Numbered from the stretch's first letter, positions 1 to 6,134 are shown. The stretch: 6,147 bases of DNA from Peptostreptococcaceae bacterium (GCA_013619035.1 JABXKX010000375.1:1-6147), one strand, 5' to 3'. Notes: a model not told the origin generated them from the sequence alone. A program made the numbers and translations.

Positions 1-407
1 ATAGAGATCGAACTAAATATAAAGTGATTTGTGCTGACGACTCACCTATGATTCGTGAAGTTTTACAAAAAACATTGTCTAAAGCAGGATTTGGAAAACT
101 AGTATTCTTTAATGATGGTTTAGAAGCATATAATCATATCATGCAACTTTATAATGATCATGGTGCAGATTTCAAAGATCATGTAGACTTACTGATTACT
201 GATATAGAGATGCCGCAGTTAGATGGACATACTCTGACTAGAAGAATAAAAGAACATTCAGTTTTAAAAGATTTACCAGTTGTTATTTTCTCTTCTTTAA
301 TTACTGAAGATCTAAAACACAAAGGTGATTCGGTTGGTGCTGATGGACAAATGAGTAAACCTGAGATTGATAAACTTGTAAATGTAATTGATGAATTATT
401 AGGATAA
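1..407 (+). CDS. cheV: CheV-type chemotaxis coupling protein, C-terminal receiver domain (5' partial)
   Basis: The frame is open to the left edge with no stop (codons from base 3 read RDRTKYKVICADDSPMI). The GTG at 24 falls inside the first receiver strand and is unlikely to be the true start. What remains is a full receiver domain: the acidic pair in CADDS, phospho-acceptor Asp in ITDIEMPQLDG (codon 201-203), Ser-Ser after the fourth strand (VIFSSL) and Lys in MSKPE (codon 357-359). The blocks DIEMPQ-DGH-LT, PVVIFSSLI, KGDSVGAD and SKPE are the hallmarks of CheV receivers, as is the extra stretch before strand three. In the family, an N-terminal CheW-like domain couples receptors to CheA and the receiver is phosphorylated by CheA for adaptation. 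The CheW-like part should lie just left of the window. A stand-alone receiver is the alternative, but the upstream frame and motif match argue against it. Confidence 0.85.
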   Translation, partial: RDRTKYKVICADDSPMIREVLQKTLSKAGFGKLVFFNDGLEAYNHIMQLYNDHGADFKDHVDLLITDIEMPQLDGHTLTRRIKEHSVLKDLPVVIFSSLITEDLKHKGDSVGADGQMSKPEIDKLVNVIDELLG

Positions 408-415
408 AAATGAGT

Positions 416-445
416 GACGTTGTTAATACAGCGTCTTTTTCTTTT
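416..445 (+). terminator. Intrinsic terminator after cheV
   Basis: Seven paired bases (GACGTTG with CAGCGTC, one G-T wobble) enclose the six-base loop TTAATA and run straight into TTTTTCTTTT. The hairpin begins nine bases after the cheV stop codon. It should separate cheV from the HD-GYP gene, although partial read-through is possible because no clear promoter is visible between the two genes. Confidence 0.85.
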
Positions 446-480
446 GGTTAATTTTTTATCTTATGGGGTATCTCTTATAT

Positions 481-486
481 AGGAGG
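481..486 (+). promoter_or_regulatory. Ribosome binding site of the HD-GYP gene
   Basis: A consensus AGGAGG sits five bases before the ATG at 492. This fixes that start over the second in-frame ATG at codon 4, and suggests efficient translation. Confidence 0.85.
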
Positions 487-491
487 TTCTT

Positions 492-1778
492 ATGGAAAAA
501 ATGTCATTAAAAGAAATTGTTTTTGCATTAGTTGAGTCGATTGATTTAGTGAATTATTTGTTAAAAAACCATCATAGACGTGTTGCAATTATAGCCTATG
601 AATTAGGAAAAATGATGGCACTCGATAATGAAACTCTTCGAAGAATAGTATTGGCTTCAGCTTTTCATGATATTGGAGCTTTATATGTAAAAGAACGAGA
701 AGACTTAATACAATTGGATGTTGAAAATCCACATCCTCATGCGATTAGAGGTGCTATACTTTTAAAAGAATTTAATTATTTTGAAGAAATATCTGATATT
801 GTATTACATCATCATAGATACTGGGATTATGGTAGAGGCAGAATTTTTATGAGTCGAGAGGTCCCGATTGAAAGTTTTATTATCCATTTAGCAGATAGAA
901 TAGAAATTTTGTACGATACAACTCAAAATTACTTTATGCAAATAGGGAACATAACAAAACAAATATTGGAGCGAGAAGGTGAAATTTTTTCCCCTGAATG
1001 TGTTTCTGTTTTTATGAAACTTTCAAAAGTAGAGCGGTTTTGGTTGGACTTAGAAACTATCTCATTCAATCAACTTCTACATGAAGTTTTCGAGGAAAAA
1101 GAAGATATCCTAATAGACTTAGAGGTTATTGAACATATCTCTCAATTGTTCTCAAATATAGTTGATTCAAGAAGTACTTATACAGCAAGTCATTCAAAAG
1201 CCGTTGGAGCAGTTGCGTATGAGCTTTGTCGTTTATCTGGAATGAACGATGTTGTCTGTGAAAAATTGAAAATTGCGGGTCTGTTACATGATTTGGGTAA
1301 GATTGCAATACCGAATGAAATTGTAGAAAAGAAATCAAAGTTAACCGATGATGAATTTCAGGTTATGAAGTCTCATGCCTATTATACAAATCAAATCTTA
1401 AAAAGATTGGCTGGATTAGATGATATTTGTAAATGGGCTTCAATGCATCACGAAAAACGAGATGGACTTGGTTATCCTTTTCATATTGATAATGATGAAT
1501 TTACAATTGAGATAGATATACTTGCTTTATCAGATGTTTTTACAGCACTCAGTGAAAACAGACCTTATCGAGAAGGCCTATCAAATGAGGAAACATTTAA
1601 GTTGATTACAGAAGAATTTAAAGATTGTATTAACCCTGAACTATTAAAGGTTTTGACTGATAATATTGAAATATTTAATAATATTAGGGAAGTTACGCAA
1701 CTGAGAGTCTACAGTTTGTACAATCAAAATTTAGAAAAGATCAGCCACATGACTGATCAATTAAGTAGTATTCATTAA
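492..1778 (+). CDS. Dual HD-domain protein with C-terminal HD-GYP (putative c-di-GMP phosphodiesterase)
   Basis: The 428-residue protein has two successive HD domains and no membrane segment or signal peptide, so it is probably cytoplasmic. The C-terminal domain (about 215-400) is a full HD-GYP module: H234, HDLGK 266-270, H295, HHE 319-321, DGLGYP 324-329 and D348. Such domains bind two or three metal ions and hydrolyse cyclic-di-GMP, through pGpG, to GMP. The N-terminal domain (about 20-190) keeps likely metal ligands (H27, HD 59-60, H83, H107-H108, D135). It has lost the GYP signature, reading HHRYWDYGRG, and the Lys of HDxGK is Ala63. It may therefore be a sensory, regulatory or differently specific HD domain. 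The gene follows cheV but is separated from it by a terminator. Its stop codon abuts that of the convergent XRE-cupin gene. The domain assignment is secure, but substrate and any link to motility are inferred. Confidence 0.88.
   Translation: MEKMSLKEIVFALVESIDLVNYLLKNHHRRVAIIAYELGKMMALDNETLRRIVLASAFHDIGALYVKEREDLIQLDVENPHPHAIRGAILLKEFNYFEEISDIVLHHHRYWDYGRGRIFMSREVPIESFIIHLADRIEILYDTTQNYFMQIGNITKQILEREGEIFSPECVSVFMKLSKVERFWLDLETISFNQLLHEVFEEKEDILIDLEVIEHISQLFSNIVDSRSTYTASHSKAVGAVAYELCRLSGMNDVVCEKLKIAGLLHDLGKIAIPNEIVEKKSKLTDDEFQVMKSHAYYTNQILKRLAGLDDICKWASMHHEKRDGLGYPFHIDNDEFTIEIDILALSDVFTALSENRPYREGLSNEETFKLITEEFKDCINPELLKVLTDNIEIFNNIREVTQLRVYSLYNQNLEKISHMTDQLSSIH
1726..1758 (-). terminator. 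Possible terminator of the XRE-cupin gene, inside the HD-GYP coding end
   Basis: On the - strand a six-pair stem (GATCAG with CTGATC, eight-base loop) is followed by TTTTCTAAATTTT, a broken U-tract. It begins 21 bases beyond the XRE-cupin stop codon. The stem is short and the U-tract interrupted, so it would be of modest strength. No other hairpin is evident nearby for that transcript. Confidence 0.45.
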
Positions 1779-2339
1779 TTAGAATGATGGTGGTGAGACA
1801 GCAAAGATAACCACTGACTCAACTGGATATGGATTATACCATCGATGCATCATATTCGGTGGTATTTTTATGCTATCACCTTCTTCAAGTGTTAGTTCAG
1901 AATCGTTTAAAAAAATATGAACTTTCCCTTTTGAAACATAAGCAACTTCTTCACCTGTGTGTTTAAAATTATCTTTCGAAGTATGACTTTTAGGTGAAAG
2001 GGTCATGATTGCTAACTCGACATCACCTTTTAAATCTGGAGAGAGTAATTCATATGTAATTAATTCATCACCTTCAGAAGGAATGATCATTTGTTTTCTA
2101 TCACTAGGTTTAACCACAAGGTTCTCTTTGATTTCATCTTCGATGAAAATAGTAAATAAAGGCACATCGAGTGCAAGTGCAATTGTCTTAAGTGTATTTA
2201 TTGATGGGTTAGCCAATCCTCTTTCAAGTTGACTTAACATGGAAGCTGTAACCTTTGCCTTTTCAGCTAAATCCTTGATTGTAAGCTTTTTAGATTTCCG
2301 TAAATCAGCTATTTTTTTACCTATATTTATTTCACTCAT
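1779..2339 (-). CDS. XRE-family transcription regulator with C-terminal cupin sensor domain
   Basis: I place the start at the ATG ending at 2339, giving 186 residues. AAAGGA lies six bases upstream of it, whereas the ATG at 2354 has its G-rich stretch only one base away and lies almost on the predicted transcription start. Residues about 7-62 form an XRE/Cro-type helix-turn-helix (LAEKAKVTASMLSQLERG, then NPSINTLKTIA). Residues about 110-183 form a cupin barrel: HTGEE 127-131 with G138, then GDSIKIPPNMMH ending at H165, and N169. The first His of the usual HxH pair is Phe125, so metal binding may be altered or lost. In this architecture the cupin senses a small molecule and the HTH binds DNA, as in PuuR-like regulators. 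The gene is divergent from pepP, suggesting it controls itself and that peptidase. The ligand is unknown. Confidence 0.87.
   Translation of the reverse strand: MSEINIGKKIADLRKSKKLTIKDLAEKAKVTASMLSQLERGLANPSINTLKTIALALDVPLFTIFIEDEIKENLVVKPSDRKQMIIPSEGDELITYELLSPDLKGDVELAIMTLSPKSHTSKDNFKHTGEEVAYVSKGKVHIFLNDSELTLEEGDSIKIPPNMMHRWYNPYPVESVVIFAVSPPSF
1836..1869 (+). terminator. Possible terminator of the HD-GYP gene, inside the XRE-cupin coding end
   Basis: ATACCATC pairs with GGTGGTAT (eight pairs, one wobble) across a 14-base loop that itself holds the palindrome GATGCATC. TTTTT follows at once. It begins 58 bases after the HD-GYP stop codon. The same bases encode the conserved cupin motif IPPNMMHRWYN on the other strand, so the pairing could be partly accidental. 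Confidence 0.45.
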
Positions 2340-2345
2340 AACCAG

Positions 2346-2351
2346 TCCTTT
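2346..2351 (-). promoter_or_regulatory. Ribosome binding site deciding the XRE-cupin start
   Basis: On the - strand AAAGGA stands six bases before the ATG at 2339. This favours that codon over the in-frame ATG at 2354, which precedes the AAAGGA itself. Confidence 0.7.
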
Positions 2352-2362
2352 CATACCCCTTT

Positions 2363-2371
2363 ATTATAGCA
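2363..2371 (-). promoter_or_regulatory. Extended -10 promoter of the XRE-cupin gene
   Basis: On the - strand the sequence reads TGCTATAAT, a perfect -10 with the TGn extension. The -35 position (about 2386-2391, AATAAT) is poor, as is common with extended -10 promoters. Transcription should begin near 2356, leaving a leader of about 17 bases that holds just the ribosome binding site. Confidence 0.75.
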
Positions 2372-2391
2372 TAGATTGGGTATTTATTATT

Positions 2392-2418
2392 TTGGATAGC
2401 TAAATAAAGTGCTATTAT
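2392..2418 (+). promoter_or_regulatory. Extended -10 promoter of the aminopeptidase gene
   Basis: TTGGAT (2392-2397) could serve as -35, with TGCTATTAT (2410-2418) as an extended -10. Spacing is 15 bases, slightly short. A start near 2425 would give a leader of about 50 bases before the ATG at 2476. The -10 element is a near mirror image of the opposing promoter's. The -35 regions of the two promoters abut, so one bound protein could affect both. Confidence 0.6.
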
Positions 2419-2460
2419 TTTTATTTGAATTATGATATGCTGATAGCGATAAGTGTAAAA

Positions 2461-2467
2461 AAGGGGG
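2461..2467 (+). promoter_or_regulatory. Ribosome binding site deciding the pepP start
   Basis: AAGGGGG lies eight bases before the ATG at 2476. This places the start there rather than at the in-frame TTG at 2425, which would add 17 residues unlike the family's N-terminus and lies at the predicted transcription start. Confidence 0.8.
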
Positions 2468-2475
2468 TAACTTAT

Positions 2476-3714
2476 ATGAAAGAATTTTTTGTGCAAAATC
2501 GTGAGAATTTACTGAAGAAATTATCTGTTGGAGAGATGGCAATATTCTTCTCAGGTTCGGCACCACAAAGTACTGCTGACAGTCATTATGACTTTAGACC
2601 AGACAAGAATTTTTATTATTTAACAGGGACTACTAGAGAAACATTTATTCTTGTTTTAACTAAACTTGAAGGAAAAACAGAATCAGTTTTGTTTATTGAA
2701 AAACCTGATTATGATATTGAAAAGTGGATTGGTAGAAAACTTACTATTGAACAAACTAAAGACGTGTCTGGAATAGACGATATTAAATATTTACCTGATT
2801 TTGAAAATTGGTTAACACGTTCTATTTACTCGACTAAATTTGATAAGCTGTATTTAGATTTACCAAGAATGAAATATAATGGTGAGATGACACCAGCGAT
2901 GTTATTTGCTCAAGATACTAAGAAAAACTTCCCAGAATTAGAGATTAAAAATGTTCATAAATTTATGAGTGAGTTAAGAATGATTAAATCTGATTTTGAA
3001 GTAGAAGAAATTAAAAAAGCACTTGGTTTGACACAACTAGGTTTAGATAGTATTATGAAAAATTTAAAACCAGGCGATCATGAATATGTGGTTGAAGCTG
3101 AGTTTAGATATGCTATTAGAAAAAATGGCGCTGATACAAATGCATTCACTACGATCGCAGCTTCAGGTGAAAATGCTGTTATTCTACATTATGTAGAAAA
3201 CGATCAAATTATGAATGATGGCGACTTAATCTTATTGGATTTAGGGGCACAATACAATCAATATGCTTCGGATATTACAAGAACTTATCCAATCAATGGT
3301 AAGTATTCAGATAGACAGAAAACGTTATATAACATTGTTTTAAAGGCTAATGAAGAAGTTATCAAAATGATGAAGCCAGGTATTGCTTTTTCTGAATTAA
3401 ATAAGAAATGCTCTGAAATATTAAGCAAAGAACTGATTAAAATAGGGTTGATTAAAGAAGCAAAAGAACTGTCTAAATATTACTACCATGGTGTCAGTCA
3501 TTTTATGGGACTTGATGTTCATGATGTTGGTTTTAGAGATGCTAAATTAGAACCTGGAATGATCTTTACTGTTGAACCAGGATTATATGTAGCAGAAGAA
3601 AATATAGGTATCAGAATAGAAGATGATATTTTAATTACTGAAGATGGTTATGTAAACTTATCTAAGGATATTATTAAATCCGTAGAAGACATTGAAGCAT
3701 TTATGGCCAAATAA
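2476..3714 (+). CDS. pepP: Xaa-Pro aminopeptidase (aminopeptidase P, M24B)
   Basis: The 412-residue cytoplasmic metallopeptidase removes the N-terminal residue from peptides whose second residue is proline, so it serves in peptide breakdown and amino-acid supply. Residues 1 to about 125 are the AMP_N domain, with its signature YDFRPDKNFYYLTG near 38-51. The rest is the pita-bread catalytic fold. All five expected dinuclear metal ligands are present: D255 (LLDLGAQ), D266 (SDITRT), H342 in HGVSHFMGLDVHD, E367 (TVEPGLY) and E382 (RIEDD). H238 and H349 match the conserved accessory histidines. Length is close to E. coli PepP (about 440) and longer than the single-domain-type YpdF (about 360). The N-terminal domain and motifs favour PepP over the dipeptidase PepQ. 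The gene is divergent from an XRE-cupin regulator that may control it, and it ends at a strong bidirectional terminator. Confidence 0.92.
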   Translation: MKEFFVQNRENLLKKLSVGEMAIFFSGSAPQSTADSHYDFRPDKNFYYLTGTTRETFILVLTKLEGKTESVLFIEKPDYDIEKWIGRKLTIEQTKDVSGIDDIKYLPDFENWLTRSIYSTKFDKLYLDLPRMKYNGEMTPAMLFAQDTKKNFPELEIKNVHKFMSELRMIKSDFEVEEIKKALGLTQLGLDSIMKNLKPGDHEYVVEAEFRYAIRKNGADTNAFTTIAASGENAVILHYVENDQIMNDGDLILLDLGAQYNQYASDITRTYPINGKYSDRQKTLYNIVLKANEEVIKMMKPGIAFSELNKKCSEILSKELIKIGLIKEAKELSKYYYHGVSHFMGLDVHDVGFRDAKLEPGMIFTVEPGLYVAEENIGIRIEDDILITEDGYVNLSKDIIKSVEDIEAFMAK

Positions 3715-3719
3715 AACAA

Positions 3720-3743
3720 AGAGGATCGCAATTGCGATCCTCT
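3720..3743. terminator. Bidirectional terminator, 24-base perfect palindrome
   Basis: Each 12-base half (AGAGGATCGCAA and its exact complement) pairs, giving about ten stem pairs with an AATT loop. Leftwards it is followed by TTTGTTTTATTT, a good U-tract for the response-regulator transcript. Rightwards it is followed by AATTTATTT, weaker, for pepP. It starts five bases after the pepP stop, and two of its bases belong to the TAG stop of the response regulator. Confidence 0.9.
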
Positions 3744-4449
3744 AATTTATTTCCTTAATTAGCCCTCTGAACTCATCATAATTATTTTTTGAGAGAAGTG
3801 GTTTCATTTCAGTACCTCTCATAATAATTTCTAATGAAGTTCTTGAAAAGGGTTGTATGCTTTCAACTCTTAATATATTGACTGCAAATGATCTTGCACT
3901 TTTATAAATATACTTAGAATCAAGCAATTCCAGCAGATCATTAAAAGCATAATCTGCTTCAATTTCTTCTTTTTCAGTATAAATGATAGATTTTCTTTTA
4001 AACGCTTCAAGACAGATGATTTCAGAAATTCTGAGATGTCTTATATTTTTCTGCGATTTGACTTCGATGATTTCTTCAGTAACGTTTAGCTTCTTTGCAA
4101 TTCTTTCAAGAGTTGTTTTTAATCTACTGATATCATAAGGCTTCTCCAAAAAGTCGCTGGCATAAACTTGGAATGCTTCTCTCATATATTCACCATGAGA
4201 GGTTACATAAACGATTTCTAAATAAGGTAACTTCTCTCTTAATATTTTACCTAATTCAATCCCACTTAATCTAGGCATATCGATATCCATGATTACCAAA
4301 TCAGGTGTTTCTTCTAAAACAGTCTCTAGGAAATCTTCACTATCCAGTGTTGAATAGACCAAATCAATATAATCAAATTGTTCCAAGTGTTTAATAAGGG
4401 AATCCAAAATCTGTTTATTATCATCGACTATAATTGTTTTAATTTTCAT
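3742..4449 (-). CDS. LytTR-family response regulator
   Basis: The 235-residue protein has a receiver domain (1 to about 120) with acidic D9-D10, phospho-acceptor D55 in MDIDMPRLSG, T83 and K103 in FLEKPYD, so all key residues are intact. A LytTR DNA-binding domain follows (about 127-233), with EIICLEAFKRKSIIYT, the ARSFAVNILRVESI stretch and a final KNNYDEFRGLIKEI. LytTR regulators such as AgrA, LytR and VirR bind pairs of short direct repeats and usually act with a membrane histidine kinase. None is present here. Instead the gene lies seven bases after an unusual tail-anchored protein, with its ribosome binding site overlapping that gene's stop, so the two are probably co-transcribed and translationally coupled. 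The kinase that phosphorylates it and its target promoters are not visible. A distant sensor kinase or small phosphodonors remain possible. Confidence 0.9.
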   Translation of the reverse strand: MKIKTIIVDDNKQILDSLIKHLEQFDYIDLVYSTLDSEDFLETVLEETPDLVIMDIDMPRLSGIELGKILREKLPYLEIVYVTSHGEYMREAFQVYASDFLEKPYDISRLKTTLERIAKKLNVTEEIIEVKSQKNIRHLRISEIICLEAFKRKSIIYTEKEEIEADYAFNDLLELLDSKYIYKSARSFAVNILRVESIQPFSRTSLEIIMRGTEMKPLLSKNNYDEFRGLIKEIN

Positions 4450-4453
4450 TTTT

Positions 4454-4458
4454 CACCT
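4454..4458 (-). promoter_or_regulatory. Ribosome binding site of the LytTR regulator, overlapping the upstream stop
   Basis: On the - strand TAGGTG holds both the TAG stop of the upstream gene and AGGTG, four bases before the regulator's ATG. Such overlap commonly gives translational coupling, which would keep the two proteins in proportion. Confidence 0.65.
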
Positions 4459-6127
4459 ACATATATGTACTAGAATAAAAGATTAATAACGATGTGATAA
4501 TGATTAAAATAATGAAGAAGAAAAGAAAAGTAGGTAAAAACTTCTTTTTACTCTTCGTATCCGTAACATATAAATCGCTATATTGCTTGTCATTTCTATC
4601 TAAAATCTCTTGTATCGGATCATCTGAGTCATTATTCAAATGAATAGAATGGTGTTTCTCATCATGAAACTTAGTCTGATTCTCAATGGATACATCGTCA
4701 TGAATCGCTTCTGTAATTTCAATGTCGTCAAAGTGTGGTTCGTCGAGTTTAATCTCATCTTCGTCATAAGAAGATTCTAAAGATGTTTGAATCACTTCCT
4801 CTAAATCTTCTGGCTCTATTTCTGAGTTAATGGTTTCTTTTAACGAATCCTCCTTCATCTCAAAATCATTTGTTTTTATAAGGTCATCTAAATCTTCAAC
4901 GCTAAATTTTGATGAGTGATCAAATTCGTTATCTGAAATGTCTTCAGAAGTGGTTAATACATCTTCTAAAGAGGCTTGAATCAACTCATCTAAGTTTGGT
5001 GCAATGATTTCTGTTTCGATTGTTTCTTCTTGAGAAATATCTTTTACTTCAAAATCAGTTGTATTTAATAGATCCTCTAAATCTTCATCACTAAATTTTG
5101 ACAATTGGTCAAAAGCATTGTCTAAAATTTCTTCGGAAGGGACTGATACATCTTCTATATCCTCTTCTAATGATTCAATGAGAATCTCATCATCTGTTTC
5201 TTCAATCTCTTCAAAGTCATAAGAAATGGTTTCGACAGTCTCTACATTTTCTTCTATAATCTTAACATCATCTTCAACCAGTGTGATATCTTCTTCTAGT
5301 TCATGTAATAATTGAAGGATTTCATTGGATTCTTCTTCATTGATTAATTCTTCTTCTGAATTTGGTTCAATCTCTTCTATGGTAGATGCAATGATTTCTT
5401 TTGGAATACGGACTTGTTTAAAAGCTTCGATAATCGCATCTGTGTTTTGTGGCGCATCAATTGTAGGAGAATATAAAATTTCATCTTCTCTTATAGTTGC
5501 TGCAACTACTTTAAATCTATTGTAAAGTTCGTTGTATGAATAATTCATATCATTAGAATTGAGTAATTGATAAATAAATTGCTGTAAAGTTGATAGTTCA
5601 CTCGTAAGTTTTTCTCTATGAAGTTGTAGTATCAACTCCAGAGTTTTACCAATCTCTCTAAATAAGTCGATTTGTGATGTCTCTGTTTGAAACTCTTTTA
5701 GGAAAATGTAATTACTAAATTTCAATACGCCATTTTTAATGGTTAATTGATCACTCTGGATAAATACCATCTGCATACCAAGATCAAAAGAAGAAAAATC
5801 TGACAATTGGTATAAAAAGCTTTTACCTAAACGAATTCTTTCATCTAAATCAAGAGAGGATTCTGTTAAAAAATCAGATAATAAGGAAGCTTGTTCGTAT
5901 TGATTAATAACTGTGATTTCTTTATCTGCTTCATATACAGACAATATATTGTCTGCTAATTTTTTATAGTGTTCCATAAAATCATTGTTAATGTGTTCTG
6001 ATTTATAAAGCTTATTTATAATAACAATATCTTCATAATTACTGTTATCAATTCCCATAAGTACTGTTTGATACCGGTTTTCATCAAAGGTATCAATAAT
6101 GTCGTATTTTTTTAGTTCATCATTCAT
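4457..6127 (-). CDS. Tail-anchored acidic protein with a degenerate kinase-like N-terminal region (function unknown)
   Basis: I do not recognise this 556-residue protein as a named family. Residues about 8-170 follow the order of a protein-kinase fold: YDIIDTFDENRYQTVLMGID like the glycine-rich strands, IVIINKLYK like the VAIK strand, INQYEQASLLSDFL like the hinge, and a stretch near 118-142 ending NGVLKFSNYIFL where the catalytic loop and DFG should be. HRD and DFG are absent, so it would be a pseudokinase. Residues about 245-520 are a Glu/Asp-dominated, probably disordered linker with a tandem duplication (331-389 and 394-452). KSKKK at 525-529 precedes one membrane helix (about 531-550) and only a few residues follow, so the body should face the cytoplasm. 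GGAG seven bases before the ATG supports the start. It is the first gene before the LytTR regulator. EssB/YukC of type VII secretion also has a pseudokinase-like domain plus one helix, but no other such genes are seen. Kinase resemblance is inference by eye. Confidence 0.8.
   Translation of the reverse strand: MNDELKKYDIIDTFDENRYQTVLMGIDNSNYEDIVIINKLYKSEHINNDFMEHYKKLADNILSVYEADKEITVINQYEQASLLSDFLTESSLDLDERIRLGKSFLYQLSDFSSFDLGMQMVFIQSDQLTIKNGVLKFSNYIFLKEFQTETSQIDLFREIGKTLELILQLHREKLTSELSTLQQFIYQLLNSNDMNYSYNELYNRFKVVAATIREDEILYSPTIDAPQNTDAIIEAFKQVRIPKEIIASTIEEIEPNSEEELINEEESNEILQLLHELEEDITLVEDDVKIIEENVETVETISYDFEEIEETDDEILIESLEEDIEDVSVPSEEILDNAFDQLSKFSDEDLEDLLNTTDFEVKDISQEETIETEIIAPNLDELIQASLEDVLTTSEDISDNEFDHSSKFSVEDLDDLIKTNDFEMKEDSLKETINSEIEPEDLEEVIQTSLESSYDEDEIKLDEPHFDDIEITEAIHDDVSIENQTKFHDEKHHSIHLNNDSDDPIQEILDRNDKQYSDLYVTDTKSKKKFLPTFLFFFIILIIITSLLIFYSSTYM
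4772..5137 (-). repeat. Tandem duplication of about 63 codons inside the acidic linker
   Basis: Residues 331-389 and 394-452 of the tail-anchored protein align with one gap. They share the pattern SE[ED]IxDNxFDxxSKFSxEDLxDL, then TxDFE[VM]K, then ETIxxEI and [LV]IQxSLE. The offset is 63 residues (about 189 bases), and the DNA copies still resemble each other visibly. Each unit contains two DL-acidic helices (Leu 350 and 379; Leu 413 and 442). This looks like an internal duplication within one gene, not a mobile element. Confidence 0.85.
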
Positions 6128-6134
6128 ATTTTTT

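Noticed and set aside
24..407. Stand-alone CheY starting at the GTG at 24
   Set aside because: That codon is inside the first receiver strand, lacks a ribosome binding site, and the frame is open to the window edge.
446..480. Promoter for the HD-GYP gene between the cheV terminator and the ribosome binding site
   Set aside because: TTGGTT (444-449) has no acceptable -10 at proper spacing, and TATATA near 476 is too close to the start codon. I cannot support a promoter.
1126..1338. Open frame of 70 codons on the - strand inside the HD-GYP gene
   Set aside because: It is antisense to the HD-GYP region of a well-supported gene, with no recognisable domain.
2005..2232. Open frame of 75 codons on the + strand inside the XRE-cupin gene
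   Set aside because: It is a low-complexity Ser-rich product antisense to a conserved regulator, so a shadow frame.
4458..4469. 12-base palindrome TACATATATGTA at the junction of the two right-hand genes
   Set aside because: It is short, AT-only in the core and within coding sequence. It might weakly fold near the ribosome binding site, but chance is as likely in AT-rich DNA.
4772..5137. CRISPR-like or mobile repeat
   Set aside because: There are only two diverged in-frame copies, adjacent and coding, with no spacer structure or transposase.
5325..5525. Open frame of 66 codons on the + strand inside the tail-anchored protein gene
   Set aside because: Its Ser/Ile-rich product mirrors the Glu/Asp codons of the acidic linker, with no domain.
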